64,000 nt of DNA. Origin: Bacteroidota bacterium. Its GTDB lineage: Bacteria > Bacteroidota > Ignavibacteria > OLB7. Numbering within the stretch: the stretch's first letter is position 1; every line of letters starts with the position of its first letter. Position numbers and translations under genes: made by a program. Location of the stretch: contig JAFDZV010000033.1 in the NCBI GenBank assembly GCA_018266795.1, positions 161,827-225,826 of the forward strand, written 5' to 3'. The notes below the pieces were generated by a model. It was not told where the DNA came from. It did not search any database and saw nothing but the letters and a program-made list of their open reading frames with translations. Positions 53,201-61,278 of the stretch are shown in pieces.

Positions 53201-53534
53201 AAGGCTGCGCGTGATTGGTGACGAAGAGAATCTGCGATCCGTCCCGGCTCCAGCCCACCGGCTGTGTTGCGGCGCCGAAGAAGGTGAGACGCTTCATCTC
53301 TCCCCCCGCGGACGGCATCACATAGAGTTCATTGTACCCCTCCTCGCGGGCAACGAACGCGAGCCACTCGTTATCCGGCGAGAGAATCGGGCGCGATACC
53401 TGGCTGACGCTGGAGGTCAACCGGCGTGCGATGCCGCCGCCGGCCGGTACTGACCACAGGTCATCCTCGCTCGTAAATACGATCGTATTCTGCTGGAGCG
53501 TAGGAAATCGATAATAGCCCGATTGCATTGTCAT
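50268..53534 (-). CDS. Tricorn protease (S41 family)
   Basis: 1088-residue cytoplasmic giant protease that degrades oligopeptides, probably downstream of ATP-dependent proteases. Residues 1-about 640 are two beta-propeller regions (WSRDGSQILFV, WSPDGRWLAFN repeats) that gate the substrate. A PDZ domain lies near 760-850 and the C-terminal S41 core follows. The catalytic tetrad of tricorn is intact: Ser732-His733 (GTSHAYE), Ser956 (EHAGSDGD) and Glu1014 (LENHGTD), at almost the same positions as in the archaeal enzyme (745/746, 965, 1023). The ATG at 53534 has a strong GAGGTGA site; the longer upstream frame has none. Confidence 0.94.
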   Translation of the reverse strand: MTMQSGYYRFPTLQQNTIVFTSEDDLWSVPAGGGIARRLTSSVSQVSRPILSPDNEWLAFVAREEGYNELYVMPSAGGEMKRLTFFGAATQPVGWSRDGSQILFVTNHAQPFPRIMKVYSISPEGGAITEVPVGPAYSISLGPERGTVIGRNTHDPARWKRYRGGTAGDLWIDAEGDGNFRRLISMQANLACPMWVGDRIYFLSDHEGYGNIYSCAIDGSHLARHTDHDDYYARNASTDGRRIVYHCGGDIYLYDPASDSSGKVAIEYHSPRTQRNRKFVPGADYLQSYALHPKGHSVVMVQRGKPITMGNFAGPVLQYGDPLGVRYRLAQYLNDGKRIVATSDKGGEEALVILNEEMAESEDRIEGLDIGRPVDLAVSPKRDQVAFGNHRNEIIVVDLEQRTMKLIDRSSTMHDHTLAWSPDGRWLAFNHADAPETSYLMVANVETGEKHQVTDAILHDVVPAFDPEGKYLYFLSYREFDPVYDNLHFHLSFPRGMRPYLITLRRDTPNPFQAKPKAPRKEDPYDRENFEERKEKKDVDVEIDFEGITRRILPFPAKDAKYAQVIGTRGKVYFLSQPVIGTLANNAGNEAPAMGKLESYDFESRKLETVAERVSDFDVARDMQTLIYRSGKRLRVFGTGQKPDEKNGDDPGIASGWLDLSRARISITPTDEWHQMYREAWRLQRDFFWTEGMLGIDWEKVYTRYLPLIDRIGTRSEFSDVIWEMHGELGTSHAYEMGGDYRESPTYAQGFMGADLAYDPEHDGWIVRHIVRGDVWSSQYGSPLETPGVNIEEGDMIVAVNGRHVSQARSPYEHLVNTAGSEITLTFVPRGTDTQRTVTIKLLGDETPVRYREWVENNRRIVHEATGGKVGYVHVPNMGPLGYSEFHRGFLGEVGRSSLIVDVRFNGGGHVSQLILEKLARKRIGYGLPRHGMPEPYPLYSVGGPIVAITNEHAGSDGDIFSHGFKLMNLGPLIGKRTWGGVVGIWPRNPLVDGSITTQPEFSTWFEDVRWGLENHGTDPDLDVDITPQEYVAGRDTQLERAVAEAIRLMSDKPFAMPAFDDRPVMAPDPLPEKVASNGYASHAAEIS

Positions 53535-54298
53535 GAAATCACCTCGATGAAAGGAAACTGCATGCCCCGGCTTCGCCCGAATGCGGGCGGTAAGGCAGTA
53601 TAACCGAAACATGAGGGGGAGTCGTACTTTTCAGTACACGATAGTGCCTCGGCAATATACAACGGCGTTCACTATCCGCTGACGTGAAAAACATGCCTCC
53701 GTATCATTGAACGATTCATCCGTGTATCACGTTAGTATGCCGTCCCGAACCATACTGGAGACGGGGCCGGGGGAGGGTGCAGGCTACTCGACGGCGGCCC
53801 GCGCGCACGCCTTCCAACCGGCATACCCGATGCGATATGTATCCCGGCGTGAGGGGCCGCTTCGGAGTGGATGGTACAGGGGTGGCAAGGGCCCTATCCA
53901 TTCGGCTCATCCGCCCGGCAGCGGGCGTTTCTTCGATCTCGATCTTCGTGTGCGGCGGCACCTGCGGAGACGTTCCGCCCCCGCGAGTTGCACGCCGGCA
54001 GAACAGTGTTCAATTGTAAACCGCGGCCCGTCCTGCGCGTCGAGGAGGCGGGCGCCGCACACGGCGTGATATTTTTTCGGGACAGCGGATCGCCACGGGA
54101 AAGTCAAGGCTTTTTTTGGAGGGTGGCTGCGGTATCTTGGGTCGCGGAATGAGAGTTCCCTGCACGGCAGGATTGTGATGCGCGTTGCCCGGGCTTCGCA
54201 CTCCCTGCGCGCGGGAACTCCCGGTGCAGTGAGGGCAGCGACGATCGGTGTGATGGTCCGTGCGCCGTTCCGTCTCATCTCCTTGGTCAGCATCTCCG
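53535..54298. other. Divergent gene-free interval, 764 bp
   Basis: Holds the upstream regions of the tricorn and helicase genes. A short palindrome GTACT-TTTC-AGTAC is at 53624-53637, and a T7 run with flanking A-rich bases lies near 54110. No recognisable promoter consensus. Small open frames have no ribosome sites or family features. Confidence 0.35.
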
Positions 54299-56101
54299 AT
54301 GTCACATAGCGATACGCTCACTCCCCCCGCTCACGTTCAACGGCAATCGCAAGGGCAGTCGCAACCACATCCCGCCGGGGATTCCTCGGGCGAACTCCTT
54401 CCCGGTCTCAGGCCGCGCAACGGCTTCACCTTCCGTGAAGGACAGCTGGCATTCCTGACGAAGCTCGCCGCCGCGCTTGCACGCGGCGAGGAGAATCATC
54501 TCGGCGTGTTCGTTCCCGGCTACGGCAAAACCATCACCGCGCTTTCCTCCTTCCTGGTTGCCTACAACCTCGGCGTTGCGCGCAAGCTCGTGGTGTTCGT
54601 GCCGCGCGGCAATCTGCGCGACCAGTATGCCGATCCGAAGGAGCTGAACCGCGTGTTCCAGAATCTCGGCGCGCCCGAACTCTCCTTCTGCGTTGCGGAC
54701 TCGGAGCGTGTGTTCCTGAAGAACCTGGATACCTCCATCATCATTACCACCTATCAGTATGCCAGCGGCCGCGGCGGCCACGGTGCGTTGTTGAAGTACT
54801 GCCAGAGCGCTCCGTGCATGTTCGTGTTCGACGAGGTGCATCATCTCTCGGACGATGGGCTCTGGGCATCGAAGATCGGGCAGTTTCCCTTTGCATGCAG
54901 CGTCTCGCTCTCCGGCACGCCGATGCGTTCGGACAACCGGACGCTCTTCGGGGTGCCGTTTCACATGGCGGCGAACGGCGAGCAGTATTACGAGGCGCTG
55001 CACGAGGTGACGATGCGCGACGCGCATGCCGAGGGGAAGATCCTGAAGCGGGTGAAGGCACACGTGGTGGACTATCGTCTTACGATGGTTCGGTCCGACA
55101 CCGGGCAGATGGTGGAGATGTCGCTCTCGCAGCTCGCGGACATGGCGCGCACGAAGAACGACGTGGACGCCTTCCTTGCCCGGAAGAAGCTCCGCTTCCA
55201 CGATGTCTACCTGGACTCGCTGCTCCGCCCGGCATTCGTACGGTTCGCGGAGAAGCGGCGTGCGCATGCAGAGGATGCAGGCCTCCGGCGCGGGCGGAAT
55301 CATCAGATGCTGATCATCGCCATGAGCAACCGTCATGCGGCCGCGATCCTGGAGTTCGTGAAGCTGCACTTCACGGAGTTCAGCTCGGCGCGCATCGGGC
55401 AGGATATCCCCGCCGCGGAGCGGCAGGAACTGCTGGATCGATATCGGAGCGGAGGCATCGACGTGATGGTGCAGGTGGACATGATCGGCGAGGGGACCGA
55501 TATCAAGCCGATCAGCGTGATCGTGAAGGCCGACCTGGTGCGCGCCTACTCCAAGACGATGCAGCAGGTGTTCCGCGGCATGCGCTACTACGACGGCTTC
55601 AGCGAGAAGGCCAATCTGTGCGACATCTATTCGGCGAACGATTCCGAAGTGGTGCGCACGCTGGAGTGGATCACCTCGGAGGAGCAGCTCGGCGTGAAGC
55701 TGCGGGAGGAACGGCAGCGTGTCGATGCGCTCGCGCGCTCCGGTCCGCAGGTGAGCATGTGGGAGCTGCGACAGGTGGAGCATCGCGACATGCAAACGCA
55801 CAGTCTGGAGCTGTTCCCGGAGTACGCCCGCCCGCTGGAGACGGAGCCGCATGCGGCTCAGGCAACCGCAGCCGTTGTGGACGTAAGCCGCCGCGAGCAG
55901 GAGCTGCGCCAGGAGTGCGCGAACCTTGCGTCGCGACTCTCGTTCCAGTTGAAGTCCACCGGGCGCATCATCGAGGTGAGCACCATCCATGCGGAGGCGA
56001 AGCGCCGCTTCGCGAAGGCGCAGGGCGACCTGAGCCTGAACGAACTGACGCGGAAACGCGACTGGTTGATCCGCTGCATCGATGCGCGGAAGTTGCTGTG
56101 A
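54299..56101 (+). CDS. Orphan superfamily 2 DEAD/DEAH-type helicase
   Basis: 600 aa from the ATG at 54299 (another ATG lies 13 codons upstream). Walker A is PGYGKT (residues 73-78), motif Ia follows as VVFVPRGNLRDQ, Walker B is DEVH (178-181) and motif III is SLSGTPMR. The C-terminal lobe has MIGEGTDIKPI and QQVFRGMRYYDGF (motif VI, R-x-x-R). The fold resembles ResIII/DEAD helicases of phage, plasmid and defence loci. The N-terminal 40 residues are a Gln/Ser/Pro-rich linker, and about 110 charged C-terminal residues have no known domain. No nuclease, methylase or other defence gene is adjacent. Convergent with a secreted esterase gene. Confidence 0.85.
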   Translation: MSHSDTLTPPAHVQRQSQGQSQPHPAGDSSGELLPGLRPRNGFTFREGQLAFLTKLAAALARGEENHLGVFVPGYGKTITALSSFLVAYNLGVARKLVVFVPRGNLRDQYADPKELNRVFQNLGAPELSFCVADSERVFLKNLDTSIIITTYQYASGRGGHGALLKYCQSAPCMFVFDEVHHLSDDGLWASKIGQFPFACSVSLSGTPMRSDNRTLFGVPFHMAANGEQYYEALHEVTMRDAHAEGKILKRVKAHVVDYRLTMVRSDTGQMVEMSLSQLADMARTKNDVDAFLARKKLRFHDVYLDSLLRPAFVRFAEKRRAHAEDAGLRRGRNHQMLIIAMSNRHAAAILEFVKLHFTEFSSARIGQDIPAAERQELLDRYRSGGIDVMVQVDMIGEGTDIKPISVIVKADLVRAYSKTMQQVFRGMRYYDGFSEKANLCDIYSANDSEVVRTLEWITSEEQLGVKLREERQRVDALARSGPQVSMWELRQVEHRDMQTHSLELFPEYARPLETEPHAAQATAAVVDVSRREQELRQECANLASRLSFQLKSTGRIIEVSTIHAEAKRRFAKAQGDLSLNELTRKRDWLIRCIDARKLL

Positions 56102-56176
56102 GAGATATGAGATAGGAAATATGAGATATGAATGCGAACGATCTCATATTTCATCGTTCCTACTTCATATCTCTCA
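56099..56176. repeat. Heptamer-built inverted repeat element 4, spanning two stop codons
   Basis: Left arm GAGATAT, GAGATAG, GAAATAT, GAGATAT, GAATGCG; right arm CTCATAT, TTCATCG, TTCCTAC, TTCATAT. The outer 12 bp TGAGAGATATGA and an inner 9 bp ATATGAGAT pair perfectly across the element. The TGA at its left end is the helicase stop and, on the other strand, the TGA at its right end is the esterase stop, so both genes end inside the arms. It is much more AT-rich than its flanks. Confidence 0.85.
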
Positions 56177-58576
56177 CCGTGCCACCACGATCGTGCCTGT
56201 TGCCGCTGCGCTCCCATCGCGAACCACGCATCGATACATGCCGCTCGCCAGCCCGGAGAGATCGATTGCAACCGTATGCGCGCCGGGCTCCAGCCGGCCC
56301 GCTACCTGCCTGACGCAGAGGTGTCCGGCGGCATCGAACAGTTCCATCGTCACCTCTCCGGCATGCTGCAACACCACTACTGCCAGTGCCTCGGCCGAGG
56401 CCGGGTTCGGTGTGATGCCGGCGATTGCAATCCCCGTTCCGACGGCAGCACCATCATCCGCCACACCCGATGCGGAAGAGTAGACCGGAACCTCGTTGAA
56501 GGTGAAGGCGCCGACGCCTCGCCGGTTTACGATCCACGGCCCCTGGTATACGTACTGCGTCCCCTCGTAGTAGTTGGAGGGGACGTAGGTGATGCGTGTT
56601 GCAGCGCCGGGGTGTTTCAGATGAAGATGAATCGTGTTGCCGATCGCCTCGCCGCTCGCAACGTTTCCGGACGAATCGTCCAGGAAGAACTGCTCGTTGA
56701 TCTTCCGCAGAACATCTCCCACAACGGTATCGCTCGGGAAGAGGAGATGCTCACCGGCCTGGAAGCGGAGGATGATTTCATCGCGTGCGCTCGAGGCGTA
56801 GTAGGCGCGCTCGATGTTCGGCGATTCGATATCCACCGTGTCGTCGGAGGCGTAGAAGTCGCGGGCCAGCAGGCGGTACAACTGCCCGGCCAGCGTGTAG
56901 TACCCATCTACGGAGTAGTGGCAGCCGTCATGACCCGGCATCCCTGCTGAAGCGAAGGAAGTGACGAGCGGGAGCGAGTCCTGCAGCGTGCGCTGCAGCT
57001 CGCGCAGGGCGCCGTAGGTTGCCGGATCGGCGGCGCAGCCGGGGTGGGTCTGCATCACATAGAAGTGTTGCACGCCGGGGTAGTCACCCCGCCAGCCGGA
57101 GTAGAGCCTGCTGAAGTTCGCCGCATAGTTGGTGATGCCGTTCGATTCCCCCTGATACCAGAACAGCGCGCGCGCCTTCCGCGCCAGCCCGGCCTTGCGT
57201 ACGCGGTAGAGCATGCGTCCGTAGATCGATGCAAGGTCCTCCGCGTTGGAATCGTTTCGCGCGTTCTGTTCGATGGTGGAACCACCAACGCCGCCGGTGA
57301 TGACGCAGGTTGGAACCCCCTGCTTCTCCAGGATCTCCTGCTGCAGCCGGAGCGCCCACACTCCCACATGCCATCGTCCCTGAAACGCCGCAACGCTTGC
57401 CGATGAACGCCCCCATACCGTATCGGAGGGAAGCATCGTTCCAAAGCCGGTGTTCACGCCGAAGGTGCGGCAGAACTCGTTGGTATAGGTGGCGGCGGGA
57501 TTGCCCGGTGTGGAGTTGGACTGCCCGCACACCAGCAGCGCATCGCCGCAGATGATGCTGTCGCGCCAGCCGATCAACGTATCGATGCCGTTGCGCGTAA
57601 GGTAGACGCGAACGCCGAACTCCACCGGCCGTGCGTAGATGGCGGGAAGCAGTTCGAATGGCGCCCCGGAGGCAGTATAGATCAAGGGCTGCGAGACGGA
57701 CCTCCAGTAGCCGCCGTCTCGGTAGATGTCCGCGCGTACGGAGTCGAACCCGGGCGTGCTCACAGTGCCGGCGATCGGCACCATCGCGGAATCGTTCCCG
57801 TTCCGCGGGTAGAACGCAAACGGTTCCGGGAACTGCGTGAAGGGGAAGCCGTCGCCGCTCCGCACCAGCGGAATGCCGTATCGCGTTGCGAGATATTCCT
57901 CCACGCGTGTCCGTTCGTCGGCCGTGAGGATCCGGTTGTAGACAAGGATCTCGCTGATGGCACCGGCCATGAAGTAGTTGCCGGCGAACGCTCCGATCTG
58001 GAGCGCTGAGTCGGTGTTGGCAACGGTCGTGATTCCCCCCGCTCCGAACGCGCCGTTCACGTACACCGTGCCGGTGAGGTTCGCGTTCGTGAACTCGCAC
58101 TCCAGAATGTTCGCTCCGTCGCGCACCGGTGCGTAGGAATCCACGAACGTGCCGCTGTGGAACATCTTCGGATAGCGCGTGCCGCCGAGCCAGAATGCGC
58201 ACACGCCGTTGCCGGAAAGGATGTTGTTGGTGGCGGTGTAGTTGTCGATGCGGGCCACCACGATCTTGGTGTAGTCACTCCCTGTTGGGAACCGGTCCGG
58301 GCAGCGAAGATAGTGTGCTCCCGGAAAGAGCACGGACGGGCGGCCGTTGATGCCGTTGGCTGCGTAGAGCGGGCGCGTAACGGCATCCGCCGGGAGCGCG
58401 TCGTATCCATGCCCGCTCAGGTCGTGCCACGAGGTGACGGTGTCGCCCGGATGTACAACGCCGGAATCGGCCCGGAACCAGAAGAGGGGGAATGCGGGTA
58501 CCTGCGCAGGAGTTTGCGCCGAAGCGCAGAGGAGCAGAAGAAGGAAGCCCGCGATGCGAAGGGAAGCGTAACGCAT
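56174..58576 (-). CDS. Secreted LamG + SASA carbohydrate esterase with T9SS-type sorting domain
   Basis: 800 aa from the ATG at 58576 that opens the signal peptide (LLLLLCASAQTPAQ). Residues about 30-245 are a LamG/concanavalin-like domain (FWFRADSGVV; ALQIGAFAGNYFMAGAISEILVYNR). Residues about 345-600 are an SGNH-fold sialate/xylan acetylesterase domain with block I CGQSNS, WYQGESNG and the catalytic DGCHYS. About 100 further residues precede the C-terminal sorting domain (ITPNPASAEALAVVV, LASGMYRCVV). It probably deacetylates a bound glycan outside the cell. The combination is common in glycan-degrading Bacteroidota, but no other CAZyme is nearby. Confidence 0.86.
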   Translation of the reverse strand: MRYASLRIAGFLLLLLCASAQTPAQVPAFPLFWFRADSGVVHPGDTVTSWHDLSGHGYDALPADAVTRPLYAANGINGRPSVLFPGAHYLRCPDRFPTGSDYTKIVVARIDNYTATNNILSGNGVCAFWLGGTRYPKMFHSGTFVDSYAPVRDGANILECEFTNANLTGTVYVNGAFGAGGITTVANTDSALQIGAFAGNYFMAGAISEILVYNRILTADERTRVEEYLATRYGIPLVRSGDGFPFTQFPEPFAFYPRNGNDSAMVPIAGTVSTPGFDSVRADIYRDGGYWRSVSQPLIYTASGAPFELLPAIYARPVEFGVRVYLTRNGIDTLIGWRDSIICGDALLVCGQSNSTPGNPAATYTNEFCRTFGVNTGFGTMLPSDTVWGRSSASVAAFQGRWHVGVWALRLQQEILEKQGVPTCVITGGVGGSTIEQNARNDSNAEDLASIYGRMLYRVRKAGLARKARALFWYQGESNGITNYAANFSRLYSGWRGDYPGVQHFYVMQTHPGCAADPATYGALRELQRTLQDSLPLVTSFASAGMPGHDGCHYSVDGYYTLAGQLYRLLARDFYASDDTVDIESPNIERAYYASSARDEIILRFQAGEHLLFPSDTVVGDVLRKINEQFFLDDSSGNVASGEAIGNTIHLHLKHPGAATRITYVPSNYYEGTQYVYQGPWIVNRRGVGAFTFNEVPVYSSASGVADDGAAVGTGIAIAGITPNPASAEALAVVVLQHAGEVTMELFDAAGHLCVRQVAGRLEPGAHTVAIDLSGLASGMYRCVVRDGSAAATGTIVVAR

Positions 58577-58935
58577 ATGGCCCAGGGAATGGTGCGTTTC
58601 AGGGAGGAATAATCGGCCGGGGCGAGTGCGGCAAACGTACGCATTCATCCCCTCGTACGTGGTTTCTGCGTAGTAGAGCCGCCGGGATTCGGAGCGATGT
58701 TTGTATCGGCTACTGACACGATGCGGGGAAGTAATCGCGCGCCAGGCGAGCAGGCCCGGCGGTGCGAGCATCCTCGCGGCGTGTTGTCCGAATCAACTCT
58801 CGCACACTCTCCGGCCTGTTTTCCATAATTCCAACGTTTATGTGCCGGATGTGTGCGGAGTGATGCGGAGGATTGGGAGACCTTCGCAACGATGCCGGCA
58901 TGATTGCGACTCGTGCCGGCACGTTTCGTTCTGCC
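58577..58935. other. Gene-free interval, 359 bp
   Basis: Between two minus-strand genes; should contain the promoter of the esterase gene and the end of plsC. No consensus element, hairpin or ORF I trust. Confidence 0.35.
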
Positions 58936-59700
58936 CTATCCCTTCTCGTCGGTCCCCCGTACGAAACCGTCCGGCGCAGTTCCCTGCGCGGCGGGGCCTG
59001 GCGTACCCAGCATCGCCATCAACGTTGAACGGATCTCCTCCTGCAGTTCCTGCTCCTGGCTTCGCGTCATGTCCGGACGGGGCGGGATCGGCTCTCCGAT
59101 GAAGACCTCGACCGTGCCCGGGCGCACGCGCCGGTCCGTGCGGGAGAGGAGCGCATACGTTCCCTTGATCGCAACAGGAACCATCGGGACTCCGCTTCTG
59201 GTCGCGAGCATGAAGCCGCCGCGCTTGAAGGCGCCCAGGCTGCCGTCACGGGTTCGCGTTCCCTCCGGAAATATCACCACCGATGCCCCCTCCGCGATCT
59301 GGCGTGCAGCCCGCTCGATACTCCCCATCGCATTGCGGGCATCCGCCCGATCGATCAGAATGTAGGGGCCGAGCGCCAGCGTCCAGCCGAAGAAGGGGAT
59401 GCGCGCCAACTCGCGCTTGAAGATGAATCGGATGCTGTCCGGGATCGTGACGCCGAGTACGATGATGTCCAGATAGCTGGCGTGGTTCGCCAGATAGACG
59501 TAGCATGTTCCCCGCTCCAGATTCTCCGCGCCGTGCACGTGTGTCCTGATGCCGAACAGCCAGAGCAGCGCGCGCGACCACTGCCGCATCAGCCGGTGAT
59601 ACGCCCGCCCGCTCCGGTCAACCAGCGATACGAGGATCGAGACGATCGAGTAGAAGAGCGTTACCAGAAGGACGAACGGAATGGCAACATAGAAACGCAT
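58936..59700 (-). CDS. plsC: 1-acyl-sn-glycerol-3-phosphate acyltransferase
   Basis: 254 aa; makes phosphatidic acid in membrane phospholipid synthesis. N-terminal membrane helix (IPFVLLVTLFYSIVSILVSLV), catalytic NHASYLD (block I, H-x4-D), substrate block III FPEGTRTRDG, and VPMVPVAIKGT. The C-terminus is a variable Pro/Gly-rich tail. Standard length. A related but shorter-motif acyltransferase lies 606 bp upstream on the same strand, separated by repeats. Confidence 0.93.
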   Translation of the reverse strand: MRFYVAIPFVLLVTLFYSIVSILVSLVDRSGRAYHRLMRQWSRALLWLFGIRTHVHGAENLERGTCYVYLANHASYLDIIVLGVTIPDSIRFIFKRELARIPFFGWTLALGPYILIDRADARNAMGSIERAARQIAEGASVVIFPEGTRTRDGSLGAFKRGGFMLATRSGVPMVPVAIKGTYALLSRTDRRVRPGTVEVFIGEPIPPRPDMTRSQEQELQEEIRSTLMAMLGTPGPAAQGTAPDGFVRGTDEKG

Positions 59701-59763
59701 GCTGCGAACCTACAGAATTATCCAGCGTGTTGGGTGGAAGTCGCGATGCCCCGGCGTTCCCCG

Positions 59764-59890
59764 CGAGAAACGTCAACTCCGACTGCGTCAAGGGATCCCT
59801 CTGCGATGACCCACCGGTGGTCGTCGCGAGAAACTCGACCCCGACTGCGTCAGGGCATCCCTCTGCAATGACTCACCGGCGGTCTTCGCG
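59764..59890. repeat. Dispersed repeat, family P: two tandem units with 63-bp period
   Basis: Units at 59764 and 59827, each reading CGAGAAAC...CCGACTGCGTCA, then a GGGATCCCTCTGC (or GGGCATCC) box and GACYCACCGGYGGTC. Other copies are at 46418, 49461 and 60074. The GGGATCCC core of the first unit is palindromic. Confidence 0.75.
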
Positions 59891-60054
59891 AGGCTTCGCC
59901 TCTGCTGCGCGGGGTCTCGCGAAGACGATCGATGGACGTGATGCTCAATGCCTGTTGTCATTGGCAGATACTGAACCGCGAGGTATCGTGGCCTGCGTGG
60001 TCAATGACATTTTGCAGTGAGTGCTCATTCGCCTTGGAAGGGCGACGGTGGAAA

Positions 60055-60119
60055 GCCCGGGGCGCAAGCCCTGGGCAACGGGTATCCCTCAGCAATCACC
60101 CACCTATGGTCTTCGCGAG
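60055..60119. repeat. GNRA-loop hairpin joined to a family P unit
   Basis: GCCCGGGGC GCAA GCCCTGGGC (60055-60076, 9-bp stem with one G-U, GNRA tetraloop) is followed directly by GGGTATCCCTC, AGCAATCACCCACCTATGG and TCTTCGCGAG, a family P unit. The rest of 59701-60305 holds no gene. Confidence 0.7.
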
Positions 60120-60305
60120 CCCACGCGAAGTGGAGGCATAGCCGGGCGTGGCACCGCGAAGCAGCGCCGAAGGCCATCTCTTCCGAACGGTGTATCGTTC
60201 CGGCGAGCGGGCTACGATGCCGGCCGTTCACATCCATTGTCATTGCATGTACACTGGAGCGCCCCATGCCGCGCGAGAATTCCGGGGGCATGCGCGCCTA
60301 TACCT

Positions 60306-61064
60306 TCAACTTCTTCCGCGCACGTCGTCCCAGGCTGCGTTCACTGACCGCCGTCCCCGTATCAAACGTTCGAAGCCGGCGTAGTTCTCCGCCAGCATCG
60401 CATCGCGCAGCGCGTCCAGCTCCGCCTCCATCATCCGGGCAATCTCCTCGTTCAGCTTCCGTGGATCGGCCGTATCTGCGCCGCCGAGTATTCTCGGTGC
60501 GCCGATGCGTATGCAGGCCAGCGGATGCTCCTCGCGGCCAACCTCGTAGCGGAAGGCCACCGGGGCAATGGCGACGCGTTCAAGGCGGCGCGCGAGGTGT
60601 GCGGCCCCCGGCTCGGTGCGGATCGGCCGCCGGTCATTCGGTGCGATGGTTCCCTGCGGAAAGATCCAGAGCACGCGCGACGTGCCCTGCAACAGCGATG
60701 CAGCGTATTCGATGCTGCGCATCGCGGAGCGGGCGTTGGAGCGGTCCACTGAAAAGATGCCTGCGCGGCGGAAGAACTGGTAGCGCCGCAGTTCCTCCGT
60801 CTGCATCATTCCATAGGCGTCCTGGTGCAGGATACCAACGGAGAGGACGATGGGGAGGGCGGCGTCCCACCAGGAGGAGTGGTTGGCAACCAGCAGGAGC
60901 GGCATGCCTGCATTGCCGTTCCTGCTCCATGGCTGCAGGCCTTGGTGGCCGTGCGCGAGCACGGCAGCAAAGTGGCGGCGCGCCCGACGTGCGAAGTAGC
61001 GTGCGAGCAGCCACCGGCCGGGGCTCGTGGGGCGGGCTGTAAGAAGTGTCCGGTGTTCTGCCAT
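60306..61064 (-). CDS. Lysophospholipid acyltransferase family protein (second PlsC-like)
   Basis: 252 aa with the PlsC fold but without an obvious N-terminal membrane helix. Block I is NHSSWWD (H-x4-D kept), block III is FPQGTIAPND, where Gln replaces the usual Glu of FPEG. The region FRRAGIFSVDRSNARSAMRSIEYAASLLQ parallels ILIDRADARNAMGSIERAARQI of plsC. Members of this branch often act on glycolipids, carotenoid glycosides or ornithine lipids rather than phosphatidate. A likely old paralogue of the neighbouring plsC. Start ATG 61064. Confidence 0.85.
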   Translation of the reverse strand: MAEHRTLLTARPTSPGRWLLARYFARRARRHFAAVLAHGHQGLQPWSRNGNAGMPLLLVANHSSWWDAALPIVLSVGILHQDAYGMMQTEELRRYQFFRRAGIFSVDRSNARSAMRSIEYAASLLQGTSRVLWIFPQGTIAPNDRRPIRTEPGAAHLARRLERVAIAPVAFRYEVGREEHPLACIRIGAPRILGGADTADPRKLNEEIARMMEAELDALRDAMLAENYAGFERLIRGRRSVNAAWDDVRGRS

Positions 61065-61158
61065 CGGTGTGTTTCGTGTTCGGCCGTCGTGAATCGGGGA
61101 ACAAATTAGACGCCCGGCATCGAACCTGATACAGAGAGTTGAGGCTTGAGACGCTTCG

Positions 61159-61194
61159 TTGTTAGTGTAGGCATCCCGAGGGCTGTTATATTTG
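61159..61194 (+). promoter_or_regulatory. Probable Bacteroidota-type promoter of the fabL-nanE pair
   Basis: TATATTTG (61187-61194) is an exact -7 match; a TTG at 61159-61161 lies 25 nt upstream, slightly long. A start near 61201 would leave a leader of about 78 nt before the GTG at 61279. Confidence 0.52.
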
Positions 61195-61278
61195 CGTGCC
61201 TTCCGGATAAACGGAGCCGCTCAGCGGGTCCAACATCTCCGAACACGATTCCCCCTGAACTAGCACTGACGGCAACAC

